Assembly: GCF_014202315.1 (NCBI RefSeq)
Contig: NZ_JACHGN010000002.1
Location: forward strand, 112,397-176,396
From: Thermocatellispora tengchongensis
Lineage (GTDB): Bacteria; Actinomycetota; Actinomycetes; Streptosporangiales; Streptosporangiaceae
DNA: 64,000 nucleotides
Reading direction: 5' to 3'
In this document: positions 1-9,922 of the stretch, piece by piece
How the letters are laid out: each line of letters starts with the position of its first letter
How positions within the stretch are numbered: position 1 is the first letter of the stretch
The notes under the pieces: generated by a model
What the model was told of the DNA's origin: nothing
Databases searched by the model: none
Seen by the model: the letters and a program-made list of their open reading frames with translations, nothing else
Translations under genes and position numbers: made by a program

Positions 1-18
1 CGCAACCTGCACGCCTGA
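1..18 (+). CDS. possible 3' end of a gene starting before the window
   Basis: Frame 1 reads five codons (RNLHA) and then TGA at 16-18. Only the stop is visible, so this could be chance. The following ~200 nt up to the LacI gene hold no convincing gene. Confidence 0.25.
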   Translation, partial: RNLHA

Positions 19-224
19 GCCCCGCCCACACGCGGCCGGTCCCCGACGCCGGCGCGGGCCGCCTGGCCGCCCGCGCCGGCCCGGCCGTCAGGAACGGCGG
101 GGGTGAACCCGCGCTGCGGGGGAGCGGTCTGCGGCCCTGATGCTGAGCAGGTGAACGCGCGCTGCGGGGAGCGGCCTGGCGTGGGCGGCGCCTGCTGTTC
201 GAGGCCGCGTTGGTGCGGCGTGGG

Positions 225-1226
225 TCAGGTGGTGCCGCGGATGACCAGGCGGGTGGGCAGGATCGCGGGCGGGTGCGGGGTGGCGGGCGACGGGGGCAGC
301 ATGGCGATCAGGGCCCGCGCCGCGGCGGTGCCGAAGGCGGTCTTGTCCTGGGCGACGGTGGTCAGGCCGGGTGGGACCAGGGCGGCGAGCTCGATGTCGT
401 CGAAGCCGACCAGCGCGACGTCCTCGGGGACGCGCAGGCCCGCCTCGGCGAGGGCGCGCAGGGCGCCGATCGCCATCTGGTCGCCGGCGGCGAACACGGC
501 GTCGGGGCGCTCGTCCGGCGCCAGCAGGCGGCGCATGGCGGCGTGGCCGCTGTCGAGGTAGAAGTCGCCCTCGGCCACCAGTTCCTCGCGGTAGGGGAGG
601 CCCAGGGCGCTCAGCTCCAAGCGGTAGCCCGCCAGGCGGTCGGCACCGGGCCAGGTGCGGCGGGGGCCGGCGATGGTGGCGATCCGCCTGCGGCCGCGCG
701 CGTGCAGGTGGGCGACGGCCGCACGGGCGCCGCCCACGTTGTCGGAGGTCACGTACGTCGCCCGGGGGCCGGTCACCGGTCTGTCGAGGGCCACGCAGGG
801 CAGGCCGGAGGCGGCGAGGTCGGCGAGTGCGGGGTCGGGGGCGCCGGCGTCGATGAACACGATGCCGTCCAGATCGTGCCGTTTCGCCGCGCGCGCGTAG
901 CCGCCGGCGCCCGGCTCGGCGGCCAGCATGAGCAGGTGGTGTCCGTGGTCGCTGAGCGCGGTCTTCAGGCCGATCAGGATCTCCTGGAGGAACGGGTGGC
1001 GCCAGCCGGGGCCGCGGTGGCCGGTGTCCCAGACCAGGCCGACCATGCGGGACCTGCCGGTGGCGAGTGTGCGGGCGGACTCGTTGGGCTGGTAGCCCAG
1101 CTCGTCCGCCACCCGCAGCACGTGCTCCCTGGTCCGCCTGGTCACCAGGTCGGGGTTGTTGAACACGCGCGAGACGGTCGCCACCGAGACCTCGGCGCGG
1201 CGGGCCAGTTCGCGGATCGTTGCCAC
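225..1226 (-). CDS. LacI-family transcriptional regulator, probably of the adjacent beta-glucosidase
   Basis: 333-residue repressor of usual LacI/GalR length. The N-terminal helix-turn-helix with hinge is clear (MATIRELARRAEVSVATVSR, then RVFNNPD and a second helix ending around YQPNESARTL, residues 1-60). The rest is a periplasmic-binding-protein-like effector domain, probably sensing a sugar, with VGLVWD at its start and a VALVGFDDIELAALVPPGLT segment near the end, typical of the family. It diverges from a GH1 glycosidase; the 66-bp gap carries two abutting LacI-type operators, so it most likely represses that gene and itself. The inducer cannot be told from sequence. Confidence 0.93.
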   Translation of the reverse strand: MATIRELARRAEVSVATVSRVFNNPDLVTRRTREHVLRVADELGYQPNESARTLATGRSRMVGLVWDTGHRGPGWRHPFLQEILIGLKTALSDHGHHLLMLAAEPGAGGYARAAKRHDLDGIVFIDAGAPDPALADLAASGLPCVALDRPVTGPRATYVTSDNVGGARAAVAHLHARGRRRIATIAGPRRTWPGADRLAGYRLELSALGLPYREELVAEGDFYLDSGHAAMRRLLAPDERPDAVFAAGDQMAIGALRALAEAGLRVPEDVALVGFDDIELAALVPPGLTTVAQDKTAFGTAAARALIAMLPPSPATPHPPAILPTRLVIRGTT

Positions 1227-1248
1227 GGGGACACATTAGCCCATATTC

Positions 1249-1276
1249 TGTAACCGCTTTCATGAAACCGGTTACA
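1249..1276. promoter_or_regulatory. two abutting LacI-type operators
   Basis: Two 14-mers with central CG lie end to end: TGTAACCGCTTTCA (1249-1262) and TGAAACCGGTTACA (1263-1276). Together they make a 28-bp near-perfect palindrome (one mismatched pair). It sits between the divergent LacI and glycosidase starts, which is where an autoregulating local repressor would bind. Assignment to this LacI protein is inference from position and half-site type. Confidence 0.75.
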
Positions 1277-1292
1277 AAAGATTGGTCAAAGG

Positions 1293-2642
1293 ATGAGCCT
1301 GTATCCGGCCGGCTTCGTCTGGGGCGTGGCGACCTCGGCGTACCAGATCGAGGGAGCGGTGACCGAGGACGGACGGGGGCCGTCCATCTGGGACGCGTTC
1401 TGCGCCAGGCCCGGCGCCATCGCCGACGGCTCCTCCGGCGAGCCCGCCTGCGACCACTACCACCGCTGGCCCGAGGACCTGGACCTGATCGCGGGGCTCG
1501 GCGCGGGCGCGTACCGGTTCTCGGTGGCCTGGCCCCGGGTGCTGCCCGAGGGGCGCGGCGCGGTGAACCGGCGCGGGCTGGACTTCTACCGGCGGCTCGC
1601 CGACGCCCTGCACGAGCGCGGCATCACCCCGTTCGTCACGCTCTACCACTGGGACCTGCCGCAGGCCCTGGAAGAGACCGGCGGGTGGAGGTCGCGCGAC
1701 ACCGCTCTGTGGTTCGCCGACTACGCGGCCCTGGTGCAGGAGGCGATGGACGGCGCGGTGCCGTACTGGATCACGCTGAACGAGCCCTACTGCTCCGCCA
1801 TCGTCGGGTACGCCGAGGGCCGGCACGCGCCCGGCGCCCGCGAGGGGCACGGCGCGCTGGCCGCCGCGCACCACCTGCTGCTCGGCCACGGGCTGGCCGC
1901 CGAGCGGCTGCGCGCGGGCGCGCGCGAGGGGGAGCGGATCGGCGTCACGCTCAACATGTCGCCCACCCTGCCCGGCGGCCCCGAGCCCGAGGACGCCGCG
2001 GCGGCCCGCCGCATGGACCTGATGGTGAACCGGCAGTTCACCGAGCCGCTGCTGGCCGGCAGGTACGCCGAGGACCTGGCGGAGGTCTACGGCGCGATCA
2101 GCGACTTCTCCTTCCAGCACGAGGGCGACCTGAAGGTCATCTCCGCCCCGCTGGACTTCCTGGGCGTCAACTACTACTACCGGCTGCACGCGGTGGCCGC
2201 GCCGTACGCCGAGCCCGACCCGGCCCGGCGCACCGCCTTCGACCTGGGCGCCCGCACGGTCGCGCCGCCGAATCCCCGTACCAGCGGCCTGGGCTGGGTG
2301 GTCGAGCCGCAGGGCCTGTACGACACGCTGACCGGCCTGGCCGCCCGCTACCCCGGGCTGCCGCCCGTCTTCGTCACCGAGAACGGCTACGGCGACCACG
2401 GCGAGCTGGACGACCGGGGCCGCGTCGCCTACCTGGACGACCACCTGGCCGCGACGAGGCGGGCCATCGCCGACGGCGTGGACGTGCGCGGCTACTTCTG
2501 CTGGTCGCTGATCGACAACTTCGAGTGGGCCCGCGGGTACGACGCCCGGTTCGGCCTGGTGCACGTCGATTACACGACCCAGGCGCGCACCCCGAAGGCC
2601 AGTTACCGGTGGTTCGCCGAGCACATCCGCGCGTCCTCGTGA
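1293..2642 (+). CDS. GH1 family beta-glucosidase
   Basis: 449 residues, standard for a single-domain cytoplasmic GH1 enzyme, hydrolysing beta-glucosides or a related disaccharide. The N-terminus FVWGVATSAYQIEGA is the classic family opening. Acid/base Glu164 is in TLNEP and nucleophile Glu363 in VTENG. No signal peptide is seen, so the substrate must be imported first, possibly with the general sugar ATPase MsiK at 39.7 kb. The AAAGG before the ATG is too close for a good ribosome site, so a leaderless or very short leader is likely. Sugar specificity (beta-glucoside, cellobiose, galactoside) is not decided by sequence. Confidence 0.95.
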   Translation: MSLYPAGFVWGVATSAYQIEGAVTEDGRGPSIWDAFCARPGAIADGSSGEPACDHYHRWPEDLDLIAGLGAGAYRFSVAWPRVLPEGRGAVNRRGLDFYRRLADALHERGITPFVTLYHWDLPQALEETGGWRSRDTALWFADYAALVQEAMDGAVPYWITLNEPYCSAIVGYAEGRHAPGAREGHGALAAAHHLLLGHGLAAERLRAGAREGERIGVTLNMSPTLPGGPEPEDAAAARRMDLMVNRQFTEPLLAGRYAEDLAEVYGAISDFSFQHEGDLKVISAPLDFLGVNYYYRLHAVAAPYAEPDPARRTAFDLGARTVAPPNPRTSGLGWVVEPQGLYDTLTGLAARYPGLPPVFVTENGYGDHGELDDRGRVAYLDDHLAATRRAIADGVDVRGYFCWSLIDNFEWARGYDARFGLVHVDYTTQARTPKASYRWFAEHIRASS

Positions 2643-2702
2643 GTGGGGGTCGTAGGCTGGCTGCCGTGAGTGAGCGGAGCGAGCGAACCGGTGGGCGCAG
2701 TC

Positions 2703-3870
<1,168 letters not shown>

Positions 3871-3881
<11 letters not shown>

Positions 3882-5367
3882 TCTTGCCGTCCAGCGCGGC
3901 CTCCAGCAGCGGCGTCACCCTGCGCGCGAACGCGGCGGCGCTCTCGCAGTCGGCCTCACCGGCGGCGTGGCAGCGCAGCAGCCGGTGCAGCTCGTCCTGC
4001 AGCAGCCGGCTGAACTGGGTGTAGTACGGCGTGGGCGGGCGCGGCCTGGCCGTGCGCAGGGCGGCTTCGAGCACCCCCGCCGGGGCGATGGCCGACAGGG
4101 TCTGCGCCGGGGCCGAGGGCGAGGCGGTGGCCTCCGGCGTGGGCCGGTTCGGGCACGACACCGTGGCCGTGAAGGCCGAGGGCCGCGCCGGGGCGAAGCC
4201 GCCGCAGTGGTACAGCCGGGCCGCGGCCTCGCGGCCGGTGAGCGCGGCCACCAGGTCCTGCGCCTCGGCCGGGTGGTCGGTGGCCGCCGAGACCGCGAGG
4301 TACTGCCCACCGAGGACGCCCGGCCACGGCAGCGGCTCGGCGGCGAACGGCACCCGGTTCTCCCGCTCCTCGCCCGACAGCACCTCGTAGGCGTAGGCCC
4401 AGTTGCGCATGAACAGGGCGTGGCCCTCGCGGAACTCGGTGAGCGCGTCGTCCTCGGTGTGCCACAGGGTGTGCGGCGGGATCGCGGCGGGGCCGCCGCC
4501 GCTGCCGGGGCGTACGGCCTGGATGAGGGCGTCGAGCCCGGCGCGGCCCTCGGCGGTGTCGATGGTCACCTCGCCTTCCGGACCGGCCCACGCGCCACCG
4601 TGGGCCCACACGGCCTCCATGGCGTTGACCACGAGCCCTTCGTAGGCGGCGTACTGGCCGGCGAGCCCGGTCCTGGTAGGGGCGGCGCCGGCGTGGGCGC
4701 GTACCTCGGCCATCAGCGCCGCCCAGTCGCGCGGCGCGGCGCGTACGCGGTCGGCGCGGTGGAACAGGAGGGGGACGTCGGTGTTGAACGGGGCCGCGTA
4801 CTGCACGCCGTCCCAGGCGCCCGCCCGCCACACCGCCCCGGGCACCTCGGCGACGGCCTCGTGCCGCCACCCGTCCAGCGCCGCGAGGTGGCCGCCCTGG
4901 GCGAACTCGGGGATCCACTGGATGTCCAGGTTGTACACGTCGTAGGCGCCGCCGCCCGACTGCGCGGCGGCCATCATCTCGCCGCGCTGCTCGTCGGCGA
5001 CCGGCGAGATCGTGCGGAAGCAGGCGCGGGTGGCCGGGTGGCCGGCGTTCCAGCGGTCCAGGACCTGCTGGCGCACGCCGCCGGAGACGTCCACGCCGGT
5101 GGCGATGGTGAGCACGCAGTTGCCGGGCTCGGGCGCGGCCCCGCCGGTGCAGGCGGCGGCGCACACCAGCACGAGCAGGACGGCCAGGGCGGCGCGCGCG
5201 GCGCGGCCAGCATGGGCGGCATGCGCGGCGCGGGCGGCATGGGCGGCGCGGGCGGCATGGGCGGCGCGGGCGGCATGGGCGGCGCGGGCGGCATGCGCGG
5301 CGCGGGCGGCATGGGCGGCATGGGCTGCACGAGCGGCGCGGGCGGCGCGGGCGGGGCGGGCCGTCAT
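3871..5367 (-). CDS. extracellular solute-binding lipoprotein with repeat-coded N-region
   Basis: 498 residues. A hydrophobic segment (LAVLLVLVCAAAC) ends in a lipobox-like Cys73, followed by a family-1 type sugar/oligopeptide-binding fold (YDVYNLDIQWIPEFAQGGHL, NRVPFAAEPLPWPGVLGG, PAEAQDLVAAL). The odd part is residues 3-58 before the hydrophobic core: Ala/Arg/His hexad repeats (ARAAHA) coded by an 18-bp tandem repeat, far longer than a normal signal-peptide n-region. No ATG or GTG start close to the hydrophobic core is evident in frame. The ATG overlaps the TGA of the upstream VWA gene (ATGA), so the two are translationally coupled and probably work together. No permease or ATPase is adjacent, so transport itself is uncertain. 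Confidence 0.85.
5194..5361. repeat. 18-bp tandem repeat coding an Ala-Arg-His N-terminal tract
   Basis: Imperfect head-to-tail copies of CGGCATGGGCGGCGCGGG. Read on the minus strand they give alternating AAHAAR hexads in the N-region of the solute-binding lipoprotein. The unit is a multiple of three, so copy-number change keeps the frame. Confidence 0.9.
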
Positions 5368-7502
5368 GGCGTCCTCCCCGTGTTCCCGGTGCTCCCCGTG
5401 CTCCCGGTGTTCCCGGTGCCTCCGGTGGCGCCCGTGGCGCGGTCGGTCCTGATCGTGCTGAGCGCCTCGTCGGGAGGGGTTCCATCGACCTGGTAGCAGG
5501 TCAGCAGGCCGTCGGTAGCGAGGCCGGCGATGGCCGGCTTGCCGCAGCCGGCGCCGCCGAAGGCGAGCACGACGACCTCGGTGCCCTCGTGGTCGGCGAG
5601 GTCGGCGGCGCTCAGCCCGTCGGGGCGTCCGCCGTCGGTGAGGATCACGAGTACGCGGCGGCCGTCCTTGCCGCGCAGGGCCGCGATCCCGTCGCGGACG
5701 AGCTCGCGCAGGGAGCCGTCGGGGTGCGGCCCCGCGAGGGCGATCGGGTCGAGCAGGGCGAGCAGCCGCGCGCCGTCGTCGCGGACGAACTCGGGCGGGA
5801 CCGCCTCGGCGTGCGGGGCGTCCGGGCCGCCGGGGCCGGAGGGAAAGGTCCACAGGCCCGTGGTCAGCCGGCCGCGCATGTGGGTGACCAGCTCCCGGGC
5901 GACGTCGGTGGCGGCGCGCAGCCGGGAGCCGGCGGTGTCGAGCTTGTTGCTCATGGAGCCGGAGACGTCCAGGGCCATCAGGACGTGGTCGCCGAACACG
6001 GCCGTGCCCGCCTGGGCCAGGGCGGTGTCGATCTCGGGCGGCCACCCCGGGGTGACGGCGGCGTCGCGGGCCAGCCCTTCGGCGTGGTCCAGGCGGGGCA
6101 GGTCGCCGTCGGCGTCGCGGAAGCCGAGGCCGGGCAGGTCGCGGGCCAGGCGGTCGCACAGGCCGGCGAGCAGGCCGCCGAGGTCGTCGCCCAGTTCGGG
6201 ACGGTCGGGCCAGGTGACGGGGACGCACTGGTAGCTCAGGGCGTGCCCGCCGGCGGGGTAGAGCGGGTACAGGGGCGGGACGGTTCCGGGAGCCGGGGCG
6301 GGGGCGGGACAGTCGGCGCCGGTCCAGGCGCCGCCGCCCGCTCCGGCGCGGGCCCTGTTGAACTCGTAGAGCTGCTGCTCGGTGAGGATCATCGCGGGGA
6401 TGCGGCCGGCGGGCCCGTCGTCGGCGCGCAGGTAGCGGCACATCACGTCGTGGGCGTCCTCGGCCGGGCCGGCGTCCCGGGAGACGCGCGCCTCCAGCGT
6501 GGCGCGCTCGGGGGCGCGGGCGTCGCCGCCCAGCGTGCCGTACATGCCCGTGGTGGCGAGCAGGCCGGTGTTGGAGGTGCGCGCGTAGGTGCGTACGACG
6601 GAACGGGAACTGCTGACCCCGTTGATCAGCTTGGCCCAGTCGAGCCTGCCGGGCCGGGGGTCGGCGGCCGAGTCGACGGTGGCCCTGGGCACGGCCAGGA
6701 CCAGCGGCGAGGTGGCGACGGTGGTGGCCCGGCCGAGGGTGACGGGCTCGGCGCGGCGGACCTGCTCGACCTCGGCGGGGGAGTCGGCGACCCACAGGAC
6801 CGGGCGAGGGCCGGGGGCCTCGCCGTTCCAGCCGCCGGCGAAGCGGGCGCGCAACTCCTCGGCCGACTCCGGGGCGGTGACGGTGACGTGCGCGGTGCGG
6901 CAGCCGCGCCAGTCGGCGCTGTCGCGGCCGTACGCCTCGCCGATCAGGCGTACGGCGGGGGCGGTCTCGCTCGACGCGGTGACCGGGATCTCGCGGGGGA
7001 TGGGGCAGGACGCCCAGGGGTTGTGGGTGTAGAGGAGGGCGCCGCCCGCGGCCAGGACGACGGCGGCCGACGCGGCTCCGGCCCGCCGCGGCGCCCCCTT
7101 GAACAGGCCCGCGGCGCCTCCGGCCAGGGCGAGGAAGGCGCGGGCGAGGTGGCCGAGCACGGTGGCCCCCGCGCGGGCGCTCGCCCGTACGGCCGCGGCG
7201 GCTAATCGGGCCGACTTGACGGCGGCGGCGCGCAAGCCGTCGAGCAGGCCGGGCATCCGCCCGAAGACGTTGAACAGCACGCCGCCGAGGACGGCCAGCC
7301 CGGCCATGATCAGGGCACGCAGGGGCAGCTCCTCCAGCGGTGCGGAGGCGACCAGCGCGAACAGGGCGCCGACGGAGATGCCCGCGACCGTGTCGGTCAC
7401 GCTCGCGCCGCGGCTCCGCCGCGTCCGACGCCGCCCCGTCGTCTCGCCGCTCGTCTGTTCCGCCGTGCTCCGGCCCGCCGGCGGGCCCTCGCCTCGTGCC
7501 AT
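5364..7502 (-). CDS. membrane-anchored substrate-binding and VWA domain protein
   Basis: 712 residues. After an Arg-rich cytoplasmic start there are hydrophobic segments near residues 40-85 and about 150-165 (AAVVLAAGGALLY), then an extracytoplasmic region resembling a type 2 solute-binding fold (PVLWVADSP, SPLVLAVP, DWAKLIN), and a VWA domain whose metal-site motif DVSGSMS is at 512-518 with VLVILTDGG further on. VWA MIDAS domains bind ligands through a divalent metal, so an adhesion or complex-scaffold role outside the membrane is likely. The C-terminus is a Gly-X-Thr repeat tail. It is coupled by ATGA overlap to the solute-binding lipoprotein downstream. The ligand is unknown. Confidence 0.85.
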   Translation of the reverse strand: MARGEGPPAGRSTAEQTSGETTGRRRTRRSRGASVTDTVAGISVGALFALVASAPLEELPLRALIMAGLAVLGGVLFNVFGRMPGLLDGLRAAAVKSARLAAAAVRASARAGATVLGHLARAFLALAGGAAGLFKGAPRRAGAASAAVVLAAGGALLYTHNPWASCPIPREIPVTASSETAPAVRLIGEAYGRDSADWRGCRTAHVTVTAPESAEELRARFAGGWNGEAPGPRPVLWVADSPAEVEQVRRAEPVTLGRATTVATSPLVLAVPRATVDSAADPRPGRLDWAKLINGVSSSRSVVRTYARTSNTGLLATTGMYGTLGGDARAPERATLEARVSRDAGPAEDAHDVMCRYLRADDGPAGRIPAMILTEQQLYEFNRARAGAGGGAWTGADCPAPAPAPGTVPPLYPLYPAGGHALSYQCVPVTWPDRPELGDDLGGLLAGLCDRLARDLPGLGFRDADGDLPRLDHAEGLARDAAVTPGWPPEIDTALAQAGTAVFGDHVLMALDVSGSMSNKLDTAGSRLRAATDVARELVTHMRGRLTTGLWTFPSGPGGPDAPHAEAVPPEFVRDDGARLLALLDPIALAGPHPDGSLRELVRDGIAALRGKDGRRVLVILTDGGRPDGLSAADLADHEGTEVVVLAFGGAGCGKPAIAGLATDGLLTCYQVDGTPPDEALSTIRTDRATGATGGTGNTGSTGSTGNTGRTP
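5380..5442. repeat. 9-bp tandem repeat coding a Gly-X-Thr tail
   Basis: Seven units of the form GTGNTCCCG. On the minus strand they code the C-terminal GATGGTGNTGSTGSTGNTG tail of the VWA protein. It lies directly beside the 18-bp repeat of the next gene, so the junction of the two coupled genes is almost all low-complexity repeat. Confidence 0.85.
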
Positions 7503-7622
7503 CGCGTCAGTCGCCCCACGTTCGGCCGCCCCGACTGTGGCTCCACCCTATGGCGGACCTGACCGACTTGTCGTGATAACACGGTGTTCATGAATTCGTG
7601 ATCCGCGACTTCCCGATCGCGG

Positions 7623-8567
7623 TCACCTCCTGATCGTGACCGGCACCCGCTTGGCGCCGATCGCCGCGCGGATGGCGGCGGCCAGCTCGACGTACTCGGC
7701 GGTCTTGGCGGAGCTGGCCCGGTAGACCAGGCCGATCGTGCGGCCGGGCGCGGGCGGGCGGAAGCGGCGCAGCGCGATGCGCACCCTCTTGCCGGTCTCG
7801 ACCGGGACGGCCGACTCGGGCACCAGGGTCACGCCGAGGCCGCCCGCGACGAGCTGGACCAGCGTGGGCAGGCTGGTGGCGTAGGTGGTGGAGGCGGCGT
7901 GGGCGCCGACCTCGCGGCACACGTCGATGGCCTGCTCGCGCAGGCAGTGGCCCTGGTTGAGCAGCACGATCTCCAGGCCCTTGAGCACGTCGCGGTCCAG
8001 CGGGCCGCGGTCCTCGGCCAGGGGGTGGCCGGCGGGGACGGCCAGCAGGAACTCCTCGTCGTACAGGGGCTCCTCGACCAGGCCCGCGACCTCGGTGGGC
8101 AGGGCGAGCAGCACCATGTCCAGGCGGCCCTCGCGCAGTTCGGCGAGGACGGTCTCGGTCTTGGCCTCGTGCACGGTCAGCGAGAGCCGGGGGTACTTGC
8201 GGGCGAACATCGGCAGCAGCGCGGGCAGCACGTACGGCGCGACGGTGGGGATGACGCCGAGGTGGGCCGGGCCGCTGAACGGCTCGCGGCTCTGCGCCGC
8301 CTCGTTGACCAGGTCGTCGAGCGCGGCGAGCACCCGGGCGGCGTGCACCGCGACGCGGTCACCCTCCGGAGTCAGCAGCACCTTTCTGGTCGTCCGTTCC
8401 AGCAGCCGGGTGCCGAGCACCTCCTCCAGCGCCGAGACCGCGCTCGACAGGGCGGGCTGGCTCATGCGCAGGGTCGCGGCGGCCTCGCGGAAGTGGAGGT
8501 GATCGGCAACCGCCACGAAAGCCCGCAGTTGGGCGACCGTCGGCAGCGGTTCACTGATAACAATCAC
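7623..8567 (-). CDS. oxyR: LysR-family peroxide sensor OxyR
   Basis: About 314 residues from the GTG at 8565-8567; a TTG at 8600 would add 11 residues but would lie inside the palindrome at 8589-8605, so I prefer the shorter form. The LysR winged helix is at the start (TVAQLRAFVAVADHLHFREA). The effector domain holds GHCLREQAIDVC, which has the two redox cysteines of OxyR that form a disulfide on peroxide exposure. Divergence from ahpC-ahpD is the classic actinobacterial arrangement and confirms the role. Confidence 0.93.
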   Translation of the reverse strand: MIVISEPLPTVAQLRAFVAVADHLHFREAAATLRMSQPALSSAVSALEEVLGTRLLERTTRKVLLTPEGDRVAVHAARVLAALDDLVNEAAQSREPFSGPAHLGVIPTVAPYVLPALLPMFARKYPRLSLTVHEAKTETVLAELREGRLDMVLLALPTEVAGLVEEPLYDEEFLLAVPAGHPLAEDRGPLDRDVLKGLEIVLLNQGHCLREQAIDVCREVGAHAASTTYATSLPTLVQLVAGGLGVTLVPESAVPVETGKRVRIALRRFRPPAPGRTIGLVYRASSAKTAEYVELAAAIRAAIGAKRVPVTIRR

Positions 8568-8588
8568 CTCTCGGAATGGTCGGACTCC

Positions 8589-8605
8589 TTGATTTCTCAA
8601 ATCAA
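8589..8605. promoter_or_regulatory. palindrome, candidate OxyR operator
   Basis: TTGATTT-CTC-AAATCAA is a perfect inverted repeat with 7-bp arms in the 99-bp gap between oxyR and ahpC. It is AT-rich in a very GC-rich window. A second pair, ATTG...CAAT at 8605-8621, follows it. Both fit the loose LysR T-N11-A pattern. Assignment to OxyR is by position. Confidence 0.6.
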
Positions 8606-8666
8606 TTGTAGGTGCGGCAATCTTGCCGGGACGACAGTGCCGTCATCAGGATAAGGAGATCCGAAC

Positions 8667-9218
8667 TTGCTTACCGTGGGTGACCAGTTCCCGTCCTACA
8701 ACCTCACCGCGTGCGTCTCGCTCGACCCCGACAAGGCGTTCGAGCAGATCGACGAGAAGACCTACCAGGGCAAGTGGCGCGTCGTGTTCTTCTGGCCGAA
8801 GGACTTCACCTTCGTCTGCCCGACCGAGCTGGCCGAGTTCGGGCGGCTGAACGGGGAGTTCGCCGACCGTGACGCGCAGGTGCTGGGCGCGTCGGTGGAC
8901 AACGAGTACGTGCACCACGCCTGGCGCAAGAACCACCCCGACCTGCGCGACCTGCCGTACCCGATGCTGAGCGACGTCAAGCGCGAGCTGTCGGAGGCGT
9001 GCGGGGTGCTCGGCAAGGACGGCGTCTCGCAGCGGGCCACCTTCATCGTGGACCCCGACAACGAGATCCAGTTCGTGATGGTGACGGCCGGCTCGGTGGG
9101 CCGCAACGTCAAGGAGGTGCTGCGGGTGCTGGACGCGCTGCAGTCCGACGAGCTGTGCCCGTGCAACTGGAACAAGGGCGAGGCCGGCCTCGACGCGAAG
9201 GCGCTGCTGGCCGTATGA
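8667..9218 (+). CDS. ahpC: alkyl hydroperoxide reductase AhpC (2-Cys peroxiredoxin)
   Basis: 183 residues. Reduces peroxides in the cytoplasm. The peroxidatic Cys51 is in FVCPTE; the C-terminal pair Cys164/Cys166 in ELCPCNW matches the three-cysteine mycobacterial AhpC type that is recharged by AhpD. The start is TTG (8667-8669) preceded by AAGGAG 8 nt upstream, so the start is well supported although the codon is unusual. The stop overlaps the ahpD ATG. Likely induced through OxyR, which diverges from it. Confidence 0.96.
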   Translation: MLTVGDQFPSYNLTACVSLDPDKAFEQIDEKTYQGKWRVVFFWPKDFTFVCPTELAEFGRLNGEFADRDAQVLGASVDNEYVHHAWRKNHPDLRDLPYPMLSDVKRELSEACGVLGKDGVSQRATFIVDPDNEIQFVMVTAGSVGRNVKEVLRVLDALQSDELCPCNWNKGEAGLDAKALLAV

Positions 9219-9754
9219 GCATCGACGCGCTGAAGGAGGCCCTGCCCGCCTACGCCAAGGACATCAGGCTGAACCTGGGCTCGGTGGTGACGACCTCGTC
9301 GCTGACCGAGCAGCAGCTCTGGGGCGCCCTGCTGGCCTGCGCCGCGGCCACCCGGTCGCCGCGGGTGATCGCCGAGATCTCCGCGGAGGCCGCCGGGCGG
9401 CTCACCGCCGAGGCGTCCCAGGCGGCCAAGGCCGCCGCCGCCATCATGGCGATGAACAACGTGTACTACCGCTCGGTCCACCTGATCGGCGATGAGACCT
9501 ACGCCACCCTCCCGGCCAAGCTGCGGATGACCGTGATCGGCAACCCGGGCGTGGACAAGGTGGACTTCGAGCTGTGGTGCCTCGCGGTCTCGGCGATCAA
9601 CGGGTGCGGGCGGTGCCTGGAGTCGCACGAGAAGGTGCTGCGCGAGTCGGGCATGCCGCGCGAGCAGATCCAGGAGGCGCTGCGGATCGCCGCGACGGTG
9701 AACGCGGTCGCGGCCACGCTGGAGGCCGAGGCGGCCCTGACCGCCACCGTCTGA
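9215..9754 (+). CDS. ahpD: alkyl hydroperoxidase AhpD
   Basis: 179 residues. Carboxymuconolactone-decarboxylase fold; recycles AhpC using a lipoylated protein as electron source. The active centre [12 protein letters not shown] gives Cys131, Cys134 and His138, one off the mycobacterial numbering (130/133/137). The ATG overlaps the ahpC stop (ATGA). A strong hairpin follows at 9798. Confidence 0.95.
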   Translation: MSIDALKEALPAYAKDIRLNLGSVVTTSSLTEQQLWGALLACAAATRSPRVIAEISAEAAGRLTAEASQAAKAAAAIMAMNNVYYRSVHLIGDETYATLPAKLRMTVIGNPGVDKVDFELWCLAVSAINGCGRCLESHEKVLRESGMPREQIQEALRIAATVNAVAATLEAEAALTATV

Positions 9755-9797
9755 TCGACCGGGCCGGACCTCGCCACGCCCGGCCCCGGGCACGTGA

Positions 9798-9830
9798 AGC
9801 GGCCCCGCGCGTACGCCGCGCGGGGCCGCT
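9798..9830. terminator. hairpin terminator between ahpD and the convergent MFS gene
   Basis: A perfect 14-bp stem (AGCGGCCCCGCGCG pairing with CGCGCGGGGCCGCT) around a 5-nt loop TACGC. No U-tract follows, which is normal in such genomes. Its position between converging genes suggests it works in both directions. Confidence 0.8.
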
Positions 9831-9919
9831 CTCGTCCGTACAGGCCGCTCTCGTCCGTACAGGCGGTTTTCGTTCGTACGGGCCGCCTTCGTTCGTACGG
9901 GCCGCTTACGTCCGTACGG
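9825..9919. repeat. five tandem copies of a 19-bp unit
   Basis: Units at 9825, 9844, 9863, 9882 and 9901; the first two are identical (GCCGCTCTCGTCCGTACAG) and the rest differ at a few positions. The array starts inside the right arm of the terminator hairpin and ends 4 bp before the stop of the convergent MFS gene. Confidence 0.92.
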
Positions 9920-9922
9920 GCG

